This document shows, one piece after another, positions 7,943 to 16,921 of a stretch of DNA of 64,000 nucleotides (positions are counted from its first letter, which is position 1; every line of letters starts with the position of its first letter). The stretch is from NCBI RefSeq assembly GCF_026391055.1, contig NZ_JAPLET010000030.1, positions 310,001 to 374,000 of the forward strand, in the 5' to 3' direction. This DNA is from Spirosoma sp. (GTDB lineage Bacteria > Bacteroidota > Bacteroidia > Cytophagales > Spirosomataceae). The translations under genes were made by a program, and so were the position numbers. Below the pieces are notes generated by a model. The model searched no databases. It saw only the letters and a list, made by a program, of their open reading frames with translations, and was not told where the DNA came from.

Positions 7943-10168
7943 ATGTATAAACGTTACTCTACCGGACTTTTTATTCTTTTACTTACGCTTTGTACGGGGC
8001 TGTTGATGGCCCAGTCGGTTTACCAGGACAAACCCTTTGGGCAGACGTACAGCATCAAATATTATTCGGAGAAAACAACCGGCAAACTCACGAGTCTGGC
8101 TTGTGACCGCAACGGAGTAATTCAGCTCATGAGTACCGATGGGCTGCTCCATTCCCACGGCGGGCAGTTTCTGATTCCCGGCACCCTGCAACCCGACCGC
8201 ACCTATCGCCCTTTGCAGGACCGGAAACTGGCTGCAGTAGGCACATACGACCAGCAAATCATTTACCTCGACGATCAGGCGGTGCTGAGTAATGCCTGGG
8301 CCGGAAAATTCTACGCCCAACACCAGCTACCGCAGGCGCGGTTGTTTGTAGGTGGCGCTAACTTCACCTTCCTCGTTTCGGATGGGAAAGCCCTGCATTT
8401 GGTAAAGGAAACATCGATACTGTGGAAAGGCGCATTGCCCGACGATCAGGTCATCGGGATGCGGTACCAACCAACGACCGGTCTATTTTGGATATTGGGC
8501 AAAAAGGGATTGTACACCCTTTCCGATAAGGGGTATAAACTTACCAACGTCCTGCACGGAGAGAACTTCACCGCTTTCGACCTGACCGGTCAGGGCAAAA
8601 AGGTGGTTATTGGCACCACTGACGGCTACCTAGAGTTCGACCCGCTCACCAAAACTCAGACCGGAGACATCCACCGCAAACTACCCTGGACCGAATTAAC
8701 AGCCGTGGCCGACATAAACGGGCAGCTCTGGTTCGGCTCCACCAAAGGCGCGTTTTCCCTGCGGCCGGATGGTAAGTTCAATTATTATAACGGCGAACGC
8801 TGGCTGCCGGGTAATGAAGTCACGCAGCTGGCTGCCGGACCTAAAAATAGCGTTCTGGTGCTCACCACGGCAGGCATGGCCGAACTAGCCACCAAATCCA
8901 TGACCCTGCACGATAAAGCCGTATTTTACGAAGAACAGGTGCGGACCCGACACATCCGGAATGGCTTCAATGCCTCGCTGGATGGACTTGAGAAAGGGAA
9001 TTTGGCAACGGGATACCTGGCCGATTCGGACAACGACGGTTTGTGGACCTCCATGTATCTGGCGGGAGAAATTTTCCGGTACGCTGTCACAAAAGAAAAA
9101 GACGCCCTGCAAAACTGCCGCGAATCGCTCGATGCCATGGAGCGGCTGTATACCATCAATCCTGTGCCCGGCTTTCCGGCGCGGTCGTTTGAACGGGCGG
9201 GCTACATTGCCCGGCTTAGCGACCCCGAACGCTGGCAGCATTCGCCCCAGCCGGGCTGGGACTGGAAATCGACTACCAGCAGCGACGAAGTGATTGGCCA
9301 TATTTTCGCCTTCGGGGCCATGGCCGAACTGGTCGACGACAAGCCGATGCAACGACGGGCCATTACCCTCATCGACACCCTCATGAGCCATATCCTGAGC
9401 CACGACCTGTACCTGATCGACTTCAACGGCAAGCCAACGCTCTGGGGTAAATGGAACCCCGACTATGTCAACGCGTTTCCCGTCAACGTGGGCGACCGCA
9501 AGCTGAACTCGTCCAACATCATCGCCATGCTGCAAACAGCCTACCAGTTCACCAAAAAGGAAAAGTACCGCAAAAAGGCCTTTGATCTGATGCAGAAACA
9601 CGGCTACCTGGAAAATATGATGCGCCCCATGCGGGTGATCGGGAGGGCGTCAGACGATGCCGATGAACACAGCAAGCACATGTCGGACGGCTGGAACCAC
9701 TCCGACGATGAGATGTATTTTGTGGGCTATTGGGGGCTGTACCGCTATGCGCTCAACGATACCCTGAAAGCAAATTACAAAAAGGCGATACTCGACCATT
9801 GGGAAATTGAACGGCCCGAAAAAGACGGTGCCTGGAATATTTTCACGGCCCTTACCGGCACCAAAACCTTTGACCTTAACGAAGCCGCCTGGTACCTGAG
9901 GGAGCACCCGCTCGACCTGATCGACTGGGAAATCCGTAACAGCCACCGGGAGGATATAGAGATGCTGGCCGATAACTTCCGGGGGCAAACCACCAAAGAA
10001 GTGCTTTCACCCGCCGAACGGCCCATCCAGCGGCACAACGGCAACACCTTTGCCCTGGACCGGACGCGCGGCAATGGCGCATCGGAACACAGTGCGGGCG
10101 ACATCTGGCTACTTCCTTACTGGATGGGCCGTTACCTGGGCGTGATCAGCGCTCCACTAAGCCGGTAA
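7943..10168 (+). CDS. Secreted beta-propeller / alpha-alpha toroid protein, possible glycan-active enzyme
   Basis: A 741-residue protein with a signal peptide (residues 1-23, ending LLMAQ). Residues about 45-320 form repeated propeller-like blades (LTSLACDRNGVIQLMSTDGLL, GLFWILGKKGLYTLSDKG, VVIGTTDGYLEFDP, INGQLWFGSTKGAFSL) like those of two-component-regulator propellers, but no kinase follows. Residues about 330-720 are helix-rich and tryptophan-rich (NLATGYLADSDNDGLWTSMYLAGEIFRYA, SDGWNHSDDEMYFVGYWGLYRYAL), resembling an (alpha/alpha)6 toroid of the glycosidase or lyase type. It heads a same-strand run with an HpaI-type aldolase 45-54 bp downstream, which suggests that it yields a sugar acid or related monomer. 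The exact family is not recognised, and the catalytic role is an inference. Confidence 0.7.
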   Translation: MYKRYSTGLFILLLTLCTGLLMAQSVYQDKPFGQTYSIKYYSEKTTGKLTSLACDRNGVIQLMSTDGLLHSHGGQFLIPGTLQPDRTYRPLQDRKLAAVGTYDQQIIYLDDQAVLSNAWAGKFYAQHQLPQARLFVGGANFTFLVSDGKALHLVKETSILWKGALPDDQVIGMRYQPTTGLFWILGKKGLYTLSDKGYKLTNVLHGENFTAFDLTGQGKKVVIGTTDGYLEFDPLTKTQTGDIHRKLPWTELTAVADINGQLWFGSTKGAFSLRPDGKFNYYNGERWLPGNEVTQLAAGPKNSVLVLTTAGMAELATKSMTLHDKAVFYEEQVRTRHIRNGFNASLDGLEKGNLATGYLADSDNDGLWTSMYLAGEIFRYAVTKEKDALQNCRESLDAMERLYTINPVPGFPARSFERAGYIARLSDPERWQHSPQPGWDWKSTTSSDEVIGHIFAFGAMAELVDDKPMQRRAITLIDTLMSHILSHDLYLIDFNGKPTLWGKWNPDYVNAFPVNVGDRKLNSSNIIAMLQTAYQFTKKEKYRKKAFDLMQKHGYLENMMRPMRVIGRASDDADEHSKHMSDGWNHSDDEMYFVGYWGLYRYALNDTLKANYKKAILDHWEIERPEKDGAWNIFTALTGTKTFDLNEAAWYLREHPLDLIDWEIRNSHREDIEMLADNFRGQTTKEVLSPAERPIQRHNGNTFALDRTRGNGASEHSAGDIWLLPYWMGRYLGVISAPLSR

Positions 10169-10222
10169 TCAGTACGACTAGGAGTAGTTAGCCATTAACT
10201 ATCCATGTAATCCGTGGTCAAT

Positions 10223-11047
10223 ATGAAGGGGTCAACCCAACCGAGTCTCCGTCAAAAATTACAACAGGGCCATCGTGTTTATGGCACCTGCATCACGTCG
10301 ACTGCACCCATGTGGCCGAAAGCCGTTCAGCAGGTCCGACTGGACTTCGTCTTTTTAGACACCGAACACATCCCGATAGACCGGGCCGAACTAGCTACCC
10401 TCTGCCAGCAGTTCCGGTCCTACGGGATTACGCCCATCGTCCGGATACCCAGCCCCGACCCATTCCGGGCCTGTCAGGTAATTGATGGCGGGGCCATTGG
10501 CGTGGTAGCCCCGTACCTCGAATCGGCAGAGCAGGTTCGGGAGTTGGTGGGTGCTACTAAATATCGGCCGCTAAAAGGCGAACGGCTAGCCAATGTGCTG
10601 AATGGCACCGAAATTCTGTCGGCCGATATGCAGGCGTATATCGCGGCTTATAACGCCGATCAGCTATGCATTGCCAATATAGAAAGCGTACCCGCGCTGG
10701 ATCGGCTGGACGAACTGTTGTCGGTACCGGGTCTCGATGCCGTGTTCATCGGTCCGCACGATTTATCGGTTAGTCTGGGCTTACCGGAGCAGTACGACCA
10801 CCCCGATTTCGACGCGGCCGTTCGCACCATTATTCACACCGCCCGTTCGAAAGGGCTGTTCATCGGCATTCATTTTTCGCTGGAGCCCGAACGCCAGATC
10901 AAGTGGATAAACGAGGGCGTCAACATCATCGTGCATAGTTTCGACATTGCCCTCTTCAGCCAGCGTCTTCGCCACGACCTGTCCGTTATTCGGGACGCCG
11001 TGGGCGACCATCAGGGGCCGGAGCTGGTTGGGATGCCCGTTATTTAA
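10223..11047 (+). CDS. HpcH/HpaI-family class II aldolase
   Basis: A 274-residue aldolase of the HpcH/HpaI/citrate-lyase beta family. Visible blocks are FVFLDTEHIPID (active-site region), PIVRIPSPDP, CIANIESVPALDRLDELL (metal-binding Glu), GLDAVFIGPHDLSVSLGLP (metal-binding Asp) and GIHFSLEPER. Such enzymes cleave 2-keto-3-deoxy acids, releasing pyruvate and an aldehyde, with a divalent metal. The ATG at 10223 is preferred over the in-frame GTG at 10214 because the conserved fold begins shortly after. It lies just after the propeller/toroid gene and 9 bp before a large membrane protein gene, so these are likely co-transcribed. The true substrate cannot be read from the sequence. Confidence 0.88.
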   Translation: MKGSTQPSLRQKLQQGHRVYGTCITSTAPMWPKAVQQVRLDFVFLDTEHIPIDRAELATLCQQFRSYGITPIVRIPSPDPFRACQVIDGGAIGVVAPYLESAEQVRELVGATKYRPLKGERLANVLNGTEILSADMQAYIAAYNADQLCIANIESVPALDRLDELLSVPGLDAVFIGPHDLSVSLGLPEQYDHPDFDAAVRTIIHTARSKGLFIGIHFSLEPERQIKWINEGVNIIVHSFDIALFSQRLRHDLSVIRDAVGDHQGPELVGMPVI

Positions 11048-11056
11048 CGACAGTTC

Positions 11057-13171
11057 ATGCGCCTTTCAACTACACAATCGCCTGGCTGGCGGTTCGGTGC
11101 CGTCCTGCTGACTGGCCTGTCCCTGTCCATTGGCTGGGGCATTCGGGGTAATTTCGGCCACGAGTACGGAGCCGCCTTTGCCGGGTGCCTCGCAGCTATT
11201 GTTGTCCCCCTGCTGTCGGGGCGGGCCGACTGGCGCCAGCGTGTTCTTTATTTTGCCTTCTTCGGAGCTATTGGCTGGGGCTTTGGTGGTTCCATCTCCT
11301 ACATGCAGGTTATTGCCTATACCCAGAGCGGCCAGACGGCCTCGCAGTGGTTCGGGTACGTTGGTCTGTTTTACCTTGGCTTTTTATGGGCGGCACTGGG
11401 CGGAGCGGGAACGGCACTGGCAGCGGTGGCCGAGCGCGAACGGCTCGTTCAACTCGTCAAACCCGTTCTGTTTCTTTTCGGCAGCTGGCTTCTTCAGGAT
11501 TTACTGGAAGACCCGCTGGTGGAATGGCTGCAAGCGGGCCTTCCGGCCGATCATACCTGGTCGCGGCACAAGAGTCCGCTGTACTGGCTCGATGCCGATT
11601 ATCTGGCGGCACTGTCTGCGCTGCTGGCGATGGCCTTGTACGACCTGATTGACCGTAACGAGAAGAACAGCCTGTTTTTGCCCGTTTTTGCGGGCCTTGG
11701 GGCGCTGTTCGGCTGGTTAGTTCAACTTACGCTGCAACTGGTCGGCCTGGATCGGAAACTGGCGTCGCTGCTAACTTACCCGCTTGGCGACCCGGCTTAC
11801 ATTAATCCCGAAACAGGGACACTGGTCTTCGATTCGGCCAATTTTCTCAATAACTGGCCCCAGTGGTTCAGCGATTATCCGCAGCACATTGGCTGGATCA
11901 TCGGGCTGCTGCTGGGCGCAACGGCCTACTTTTACCGGTTCGGCAAGTTCCGCCACGGGGCCTCACTCATTGTGTACATGGCGGCTGGCTGGCTGCTTTT
12001 CTTCCTGATCGTCCCTGTACTCGGCAGCGTCTTCTTCGCCAGTTACGGAGGCCTCCGCATGACCCCGCCCCGCAGCGACGACTGGGCAGGCATTACAGGC
12101 GCGTTTATCGGCATGATTCGCTGGATGCGCCGAAACCAACTGGTACCCGTCGCCGTGGCATCGCTCATCAGCGGTATTATTGGCGGACTCGGTTTTTCGG
12201 GGATTCAGTGGGTCAAGCAACTGATGATGGCACCCGGAAATCCACGTATACTAATCGGCAGAGGGCTTTCACCCGAAAGCGACGCGTTTAAAACCATCAC
12301 CATCAGCTGGAGCAACTGGCAGAATCAGAACTGGCACAGCTTTCTGGAGCAGAGTTACGGTTTCGTGAACGGCATCGCCATTGTAGTGGCGCTGGGCTAT
12401 CTGGCAACCCGAATCCCGCTTCATACCGATTCTTCGCAACGGGCTTCCGACAACGGCAAATGGACGCTGGGCGTCGCTATTGTTTTCGTCTGGCTGGCCA
12501 TTCCGTACGTCAATCTGGTTAAGAATGTCGAGGACTGGAGTGAGCAGTTGAACCCCGACGTGTGGGCACAAACCGTTGCTTCGCCGGATGGTACCTCCAG
12601 GACCACGGCCGCTTTGTGGGATGCGCCTTACCTGGGGCGACTGCCCGGCGTCAACCTGCTGCACATGACACCCGCGGGCTGGTTTACCGTAACCTGGCTG
12701 CTGATTCTTCTGCTGTTTATCCTGCTCATTCGTCGGCACAATCGCGAACCGCTGTCCATTGTTACGGCCAGTTGGCTCGGGCGTGGGCAGCTTATTTTTC
12801 TGGTGTTGCTCTGGCTGATGGTCATCGGTAATTTTGAACGGGCTCTGGTCGACTGGCGCCCCCAACGGCTGCTTACGGAGTGGGTCATCATGGTAAACGC
12901 CATCCTGGCCACGGGACTAGTGCTGGCGGTACCGCACGAACGGGAAACGGTCAATATCCAGCCTCTCTCCTCTTTTGCGCCCGTTTACCGACAGCTCTGG
13001 CTGCGTCTGGCACTTACCGTAACGATTTCGAGCGTATGTTTCCTGCTGACAAACCGGCTGATCTACCACTATCCGGCCTATGAAAAACCCGACAAGTCGA
13101 TGCATCTCCGGTTTGGTCCGGAAGCCGACTGGCGGGCCAAACCCAATCTCAAAAACGCACAGCATAAATGA
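11057..13171 (+). CDS. Large polytopic membrane protein of unknown function
   Basis: A 704-residue integral membrane protein with many hydrophobic segments, probably more than twelve (for example AVLLTGLSLSIGWGIRG, FGAIGWGFGGSISYMQVIAY, YVGLFYLGFLWAALGGAGTA, IGWIIGLLLGATAYFY). The N-terminus has repeated glycine-rich GWGIRG/GWGFGG elements, and loops contain conserved-looking charged and aromatic stretches (DHTWSRHKSPLYWLDADYL). I do not recognise the family; it is not a standard MFS, SSS or ABC protein by visible motifs. Its stop overlaps the start of the next gene by ATGA, so translational coupling with the glycerophosphodiesterase is likely. It could be a transporter or a membrane enzyme for the products of this cluster. 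Confidence 0.8.
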   Translation: MRLSTTQSPGWRFGAVLLTGLSLSIGWGIRGNFGHEYGAAFAGCLAAIVVPLLSGRADWRQRVLYFAFFGAIGWGFGGSISYMQVIAYTQSGQTASQWFGYVGLFYLGFLWAALGGAGTALAAVAERERLVQLVKPVLFLFGSWLLQDLLEDPLVEWLQAGLPADHTWSRHKSPLYWLDADYLAALSALLAMALYDLIDRNEKNSLFLPVFAGLGALFGWLVQLTLQLVGLDRKLASLLTYPLGDPAYINPETGTLVFDSANFLNNWPQWFSDYPQHIGWIIGLLLGATAYFYRFGKFRHGASLIVYMAAGWLLFFLIVPVLGSVFFASYGGLRMTPPRSDDWAGITGAFIGMIRWMRRNQLVPVAVASLISGIIGGLGFSGIQWVKQLMMAPGNPRILIGRGLSPESDAFKTITISWSNWQNQNWHSFLEQSYGFVNGIAIVVALGYLATRIPLHTDSSQRASDNGKWTLGVAIVFVWLAIPYVNLVKNVEDWSEQLNPDVWAQTVASPDGTSRTTAALWDAPYLGRLPGVNLLHMTPAGWFTVTWLLILLLFILLIRRHNREPLSIVTASWLGRGQLIFLVLLWLMVIGNFERALVDWRPQRLLTEWVIMVNAILATGLVLAVPHERETVNIQPLSSFAPVYRQLWLRLALTVTISSVCFLLTNRLIYHYPAYEKPDKSMHLRFGPEADWRAKPNLKNAQHK

Positions 13172-14037
13172 AACGAGTGCTAAGACGCCTGATGCCGGGA
13201 TTACTGTTCGGGTGGTTTATTGGATTAAACCCCGCCTGGAGCCAGTCGCCGGGAATGGACTCGATCTCCTATTTCCGAAACAGTCTTGCGACGCATCACA
13301 AAATGGGTATTTCAGCGCACCGGGGAGCATCTCCGGCGGCACCTGAAAATACACTGGCCACGTTCAGGCTGGCGCTGCAAATGCAGGTCGATTACATCGA
13401 GATTGATGTTCGAACGACGAAAGACGGCAAGCTGGTGATTTTGCACGACGGCACCCTGAACCGCACGACCGACGGCACCGGCCCGGTCAGCAAACAGACA
13501 CTGGCTGACCTGAAAAAATTATCGGCCGCCAACGGGATGAGAGATGCCTTTAAAACCGAACGAGTTCCAACGCTGAACGAAGTTTGCCAATTGCTGGCCG
13601 ACTGGAATGCCCGGCATTCGGTAAAAACCAACCTGTATGTCGACTGCAAAGACGTGGCCCCCGAGCCGCTGGTGGCCACCCTGACCCGCTATGGGTTACT
13701 TACCGATGCCGTTTTTTACGGCTCCGACGAAAAACTGCTGGCGCTGAAAAACACAGCACCGAGAGCCAGGCTTATGCCTGGTCTGAAACGAGCTGACCAG
13801 ATGGCCGCTAAAATCGCCAGTCTGCATCCATATGCGTTCGACGTAAGCTGGTCTGCCCTGACCGAAGCCCTTGCCAGTCAGATTCATCAGCAAAACATAA
13901 AGGTATTTTCTGATCTGCTGGACGGGTTTGACACCCCAGCTGAATACCAGAAAGCGGCTCACTTCGGCGTGGACGTCATCCAAACGGATCAGGTACTTCT
14001 GGTCTACAGAACCCTGGCTGCCAAATCAACCCACTAA
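13168..14037 (+). CDS. Glycerophosphodiester phosphodiesterase, exported
   Basis: A 289-residue protein with an N-terminal signal peptide (residues 1 to about 26, ending PAWSQS). It carries the full GDPD signature: ISAHRGASPAAPENTLATF (catalytic His and PENT), YIEIDVRTTKDGKLVILHDGTLNRTTDGTG (metal ligands E, D and catalytic HD) and later YVDCKD and the C-terminal GVDVIQTDQ. It hydrolyses glycerophosphodiesters to glycerol-3-phosphate and an alcohol, here in the periplasm. It overlaps the preceding membrane-protein gene by 4 bp and precedes a secreted phosphatase, so the pair may recover phosphate or polyol from phospho-esters. Confidence 0.92.
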   Translation: MKRVLRRLMPGLLFGWFIGLNPAWSQSPGMDSISYFRNSLATHHKMGISAHRGASPAAPENTLATFRLALQMQVDYIEIDVRTTKDGKLVILHDGTLNRTTDGTGPVSKQTLADLKKLSAANGMRDAFKTERVPTLNEVCQLLADWNARHSVKTNLYVDCKDVAPEPLVATLTRYGLLTDAVFYGSDEKLLALKNTAPRARLMPGLKRADQMAAKIASLHPYAFDVSWSALTEALASQIHQQNIKVFSDLLDGFDTPAEYQKAAHFGVDVIQTDQVLLVYRTLAAKSTH

Positions 14038-14058
14038 GCGTATACTTTCCTCATCAGT

Positions 14059-15441
14059 ATGACAAAACATTTTCTGACTTGCCTGCTCGTCCTGAGCCTG
14101 TCGCCGGCTTGGGCGCAGCTCCACAAAGATTATTCGCCAACGGCCTACCCCGACCGGCTCATCCTGGGCTGGCAGGGCAATCCAGCCACGTCTCAGTCGG
14201 TCAACTGGCGCACCGACTCGACCGTTACAACCGCTGTGGGGGCCATTGCTGAAGCCGACCCCTCGCCCGATTTCGTCAACAGTGCTTCGGTTGTGGCCGC
14301 CACCACCGAGCGGGTTGTTCTCGACGGGAAAGCGGTTCGGTATCATTCAGTACATTTTAAAAACCTGAAGCCTGGCACGCAGTACAGCTATCGCGTGGGC
14401 GATGGCACCCACTGGAGCGAGTGGTTCCCGTTTAAAACGGCGCAGGACCGGCCCGCGCCGTTTTCTTTTTTGTATTTCGGCGATGCGCAGAACGATATCC
14501 GGTCGCTATGGTCACGCGCCATCCGGGGAGCTTATTCAACCCTGCCGAAAGCGAATCTGATGATTCATGCGGGCGACCTGATTACCACCTCCAACGCTGA
14601 CTGGCAATGGGCAGAGTGGTTCGAAGCAGGAGGCTGGATCAATGGCATGGTGCCAACCCTGGCAACGCCCGGCAACCACGAGTATTTTAAGGATGAACAG
14701 GGAAAGACCCAGGTATCGAGGCACTGGCGCCCCTCGTTCGTACTGCCCGAAAATGGTCCAAAGGGTCTGGAAGAAACCACGTATTTTTTTGATTACCAAG
14801 GAACACGCTTTATCTCCCTGAATTCGCAGGCGGCCCTGCTTGATTCGACCGTACTGACGGCTCAGGCCGACTGGCTCAGGCAGGTATTGACCAACAATCC
14901 CAGCCGCTGGACGGTCGTTGTGCACCATCACCCCATTTATTCCACGAAGCAGGGACGTGATAACAATGAATGGCGCGAGCGGATGGAGCCGATTTATAAA
15001 AAAATGGGGGTCGACCTGGTCTTGCAGGGGCATGACCATACCTACGGCCGGGGGCTGAACATGCCGCTGGGCAAGAGTCGAAAACACCCCGATGGACCCA
15101 TTTATGTGGTGTCGGTCAGCGGCCCTAAAATGTATGACATCGGCTTGCAGGACTGGATGGACCGGGCGGCTTCCAACACCCAGTTGTACCAGACGATTTC
15201 AATAGACGGCGATAGACTGTCGTATCAATCCTATACCGTGACGGGTGAGAAATACGATTCGTTTGAGCTGATCAAAAACGCCAAAGGGCAAAATACGCTG
15301 GCAGATCAGGCTCCGGCGCTGGCCCCCGAACGGCTCGATCTGCCAGCCGAATACCGCCAACGATACAAACCCGACCAGATGGAGGAATACAATAATCGTT
15401 TTAAGTCGTACAAAGCCCGAAAACAGGCAAAAAAAGACTAA
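14059..15441 (+). CDS. Purple-acid-type metallophosphoesterase, secreted
   Basis: A 460-residue secreted phosphatase with a signal peptide (ending PAWAQ). Residues about 25-130 form the fibronectin-III-like N-terminal domain of purple acid phosphatases (LILGWQGNPATSQSVNWRTDS, KNLKPGTQYSYRVGDGTHWSEW). The catalytic metallophosphoesterase domain has all expected motifs: YFGDAQND, IHAGDLITT, ATPGNHEY, VVHHHPIYS and LQGHDHTYGRG. It would release phosphate from organic esters outside the cytoplasm. It sits 21 bp after the glycerophosphodiesterase gene. The charged C-terminal tail (YKARKQAKKD) is unremarkable. The specific substrate is unknown. Confidence 0.93.
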   Translation: MTKHFLTCLLVLSLSPAWAQLHKDYSPTAYPDRLILGWQGNPATSQSVNWRTDSTVTTAVGAIAEADPSPDFVNSASVVAATTERVVLDGKAVRYHSVHFKNLKPGTQYSYRVGDGTHWSEWFPFKTAQDRPAPFSFLYFGDAQNDIRSLWSRAIRGAYSTLPKANLMIHAGDLITTSNADWQWAEWFEAGGWINGMVPTLATPGNHEYFKDEQGKTQVSRHWRPSFVLPENGPKGLEETTYFFDYQGTRFISLNSQAALLDSTVLTAQADWLRQVLTNNPSRWTVVVHHHPIYSTKQGRDNNEWRERMEPIYKKMGVDLVLQGHDHTYGRGLNMPLGKSRKHPDGPIYVVSVSGPKMYDIGLQDWMDRAASNTQLYQTISIDGDRLSYQSYTVTGEKYDSFELIKNAKGQNTLADQAPALAPERLDLPAEYRQRYKPDQMEEYNNRFKSYKARKQAKKD

Positions 15442-15503
15442 TTTGGGCTGGCACTATACCTATTCCTTCATCAAAAGCCTGTTTTTTCCAGAACCTACAT
15501 CAA

Positions 15504-16649
15504 ATGAGTACATTACACACGCCCATTGAACCGGCTATCGCTCAGCCAACACCCGTTAAACGACTGCTCTCACTCGATACGCTGCGCGGCTTCGATATGT
15601 TCTGGATCATGGGCGGGGAAGAAATCTTTCACGTGCTGGCCAAAACGACCGGATGGGCAGGGGCTATTCTGCTGGCCGACCAGTTTTCGCACCCCGCCTG
15701 GAATGGGTTTCGGGCCTACGACCTCATCTTTCCGCTGTTCATGTTCATGGCGGGCGTGTCGACTCCCTTTTCGGTCGGGTCGCGGCTCGATCAGGGGACA
15801 GACAAAACGAAGATTGCCCGCAAGATCATCAGCCGGGGGCTCATTCTGGTTGTGCTGGGCATCATTTATAACAATGGGCTGTTTAACCGGGTTTTCGAGG
15901 ATATGCGTTTCCCGAGTGTGCTGGGCCGCATTGGTCTGGCCGGGATGTTTGCGCAGTTAATCTACCTGTATTTCCAGCCCCGCGCTCAGTATATCTGGTT
16001 CGTCGGACTACTGCTGGGCTACTGGGCGCTGATGATGCTGGTACCCGTACCCGGCTGTGGAGCGGGTGTACTTACTATGGAATGTAACCTGGCCAGCTTT
16101 ATCGACCGCATGGTGGTACCGGGGCATTTGTATAAAACGATTCACGATCCGGAAGGGCTGTTCTCCACACTCCCCGCCATTGATAATACCCTGCTTGGTA
16201 TTTTTGCCGGTACATTTCTGCGAACCCATGGCCGAACGGGCAACCAGAAGGCCGTAATGCTGCTCGGTGCCGGGGCAATTTTTGTGCTGATCGGCTGGGG
16301 TTGGAATTTCGTTTTCCCCATCAATAAAAACCTCTGGACCAGCTCGTTCGTGTTGGTTACGGGTGGATTAAGTCTGCTGTTACTGGCCGTATTTTACTGG
16401 GTTATTGACGTAAAAGGTATCAAACGCTGGACGTTTTTCTTCACAGTCATCGGCATGAACTCCATTCTGATTTACCTGGCGGGCGAATTCATCGACTTCG
16501 AGTACGCTGCCCGTTTTTTCTTCGGCGGTCTGCTCAAGCAGTCCTCTTCCGAAGTGGTAACTGCCGTTGGGGCGGTTGTTGCCTTTCTGGCCGTTAAATG
16601 GGCTTTTCTGTACTTGCTTTACAAGAAAAAAGTATTCCTGCGGGTGTAA
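15504..16649 (+). CDS. NagX / heparan-alpha-glucosaminide N-acetyltransferase-like membrane protein (DUF5009 type)
   Basis: A 381-residue polytopic membrane protein opening with RLLSLDTLRGFDMFWIMGGEEIFHVL, the signature of the DUF5009 / HGSNAT-like acyltransferase family. Further family features are YDLIFPLFMFMAGVSTPFS, GRIGLAGMFAQLIYLYF and NKNLWTSSFVLVTGGLSLLLLA. Family members carry acetyl groups across a membrane to amino sugars, although most bacterial members are unproven. It is a paralogue of the gene at 34232-35329. It ends the plus-strand run; the strong hairpin at 16656 follows 6 bp after the stop codon. Confidence 0.85.
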   Translation: MSTLHTPIEPAIAQPTPVKRLLSLDTLRGFDMFWIMGGEEIFHVLAKTTGWAGAILLADQFSHPAWNGFRAYDLIFPLFMFMAGVSTPFSVGSRLDQGTDKTKIARKIISRGLILVVLGIIYNNGLFNRVFEDMRFPSVLGRIGLAGMFAQLIYLYFQPRAQYIWFVGLLLGYWALMMLVPVPGCGAGVLTMECNLASFIDRMVVPGHLYKTIHDPEGLFSTLPAIDNTLLGIFAGTFLRTHGRTGNQKAVMLLGAGAIFVLIGWGWNFVFPINKNLWTSSFVLVTGGLSLLLLAVFYWVIDVKGIKRWTFFFTVIGMNSILIYLAGEFIDFEYAARFFFGGLLKQSSSEVVTAVGAVVAFLAVKWAFLYLLYKKKVFLRV

Positions 16650-16655
16650 GTCTCC

Positions 16656-16718
16656 TAACGTCTACATAAAAAGAGCCTGATTGGAATAACCAGTCAGGCT
16701 CTTTTTATGTAGACGTTA
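16656..16718. terminator. Bidirectional stem-loop terminator
   Basis: Arms at 16656-16680 and 16694-16718 are perfect 25-bp inverted repeats with a 13-nt loop. The stem includes an A5 tract on one arm and a T5 tract on the other, so it reads as GC-rich stem plus U-run in both directions. It lies 6 bp after the stop of the NagX-like gene (plus) and 10 bp after the stop of the small peptide gene (minus). It is the best candidate in the window for a shared rho-independent terminator of convergent genes. Confidence 0.85.
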
Positions 16719-16728
16719 ACCGAAACGG

Positions 16729-16872
16729 TTAACCAAACGTACCAAAACCATCTACGGCCGAACCCGTTTTTAATGTCAGTTGCTTCACACTACCCAGCGA
16801 TTTGATCCTGGGGGTTTTATAGGCCTTTTTAGGCACAGAAGCGGATATATATTGTATAGCTTTTTTGCTCAT
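16729..16872 (-). CDS. 47-residue peptide with lasso-peptide leader motif
   Basis: A 47-residue ORF from an ATG at 16872, ending with a stop 10 bp before the terminator stem. Residues 18-33 read YKTPRIKSLGSVKQLT, an exact fit to the lasso-peptide leader consensus Yx2PxLx3Gx5T (with Ile for Leu) that the RRE partner protein binds. If cleavage follows the usual rule of one residue after the Thr, the core would be the 13-residue KTGSAVDGFGTFG, where Asp40 could close a seven-residue ring. Lys as ring residue 1 would be unusual. No lasso cyclase (asparagine-synthetase-like), RRE protein or transglutaminase-like protease is in this window. It follows the DUF3494 gene by 49 bp on the same strand. 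Either an orphan precursor served from elsewhere or a look-alike. Confidence 0.55.
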   Translation of the reverse strand: MSKKAIQYISASVPKKAYKTPRIKSLGSVKQLTLKTGSAVDGFGTFG

Positions 16873-16921
16873 GAGTCATGAAATTTAATGGGATAAAATC
16901 CGCGATTTGATACGTAAACCC

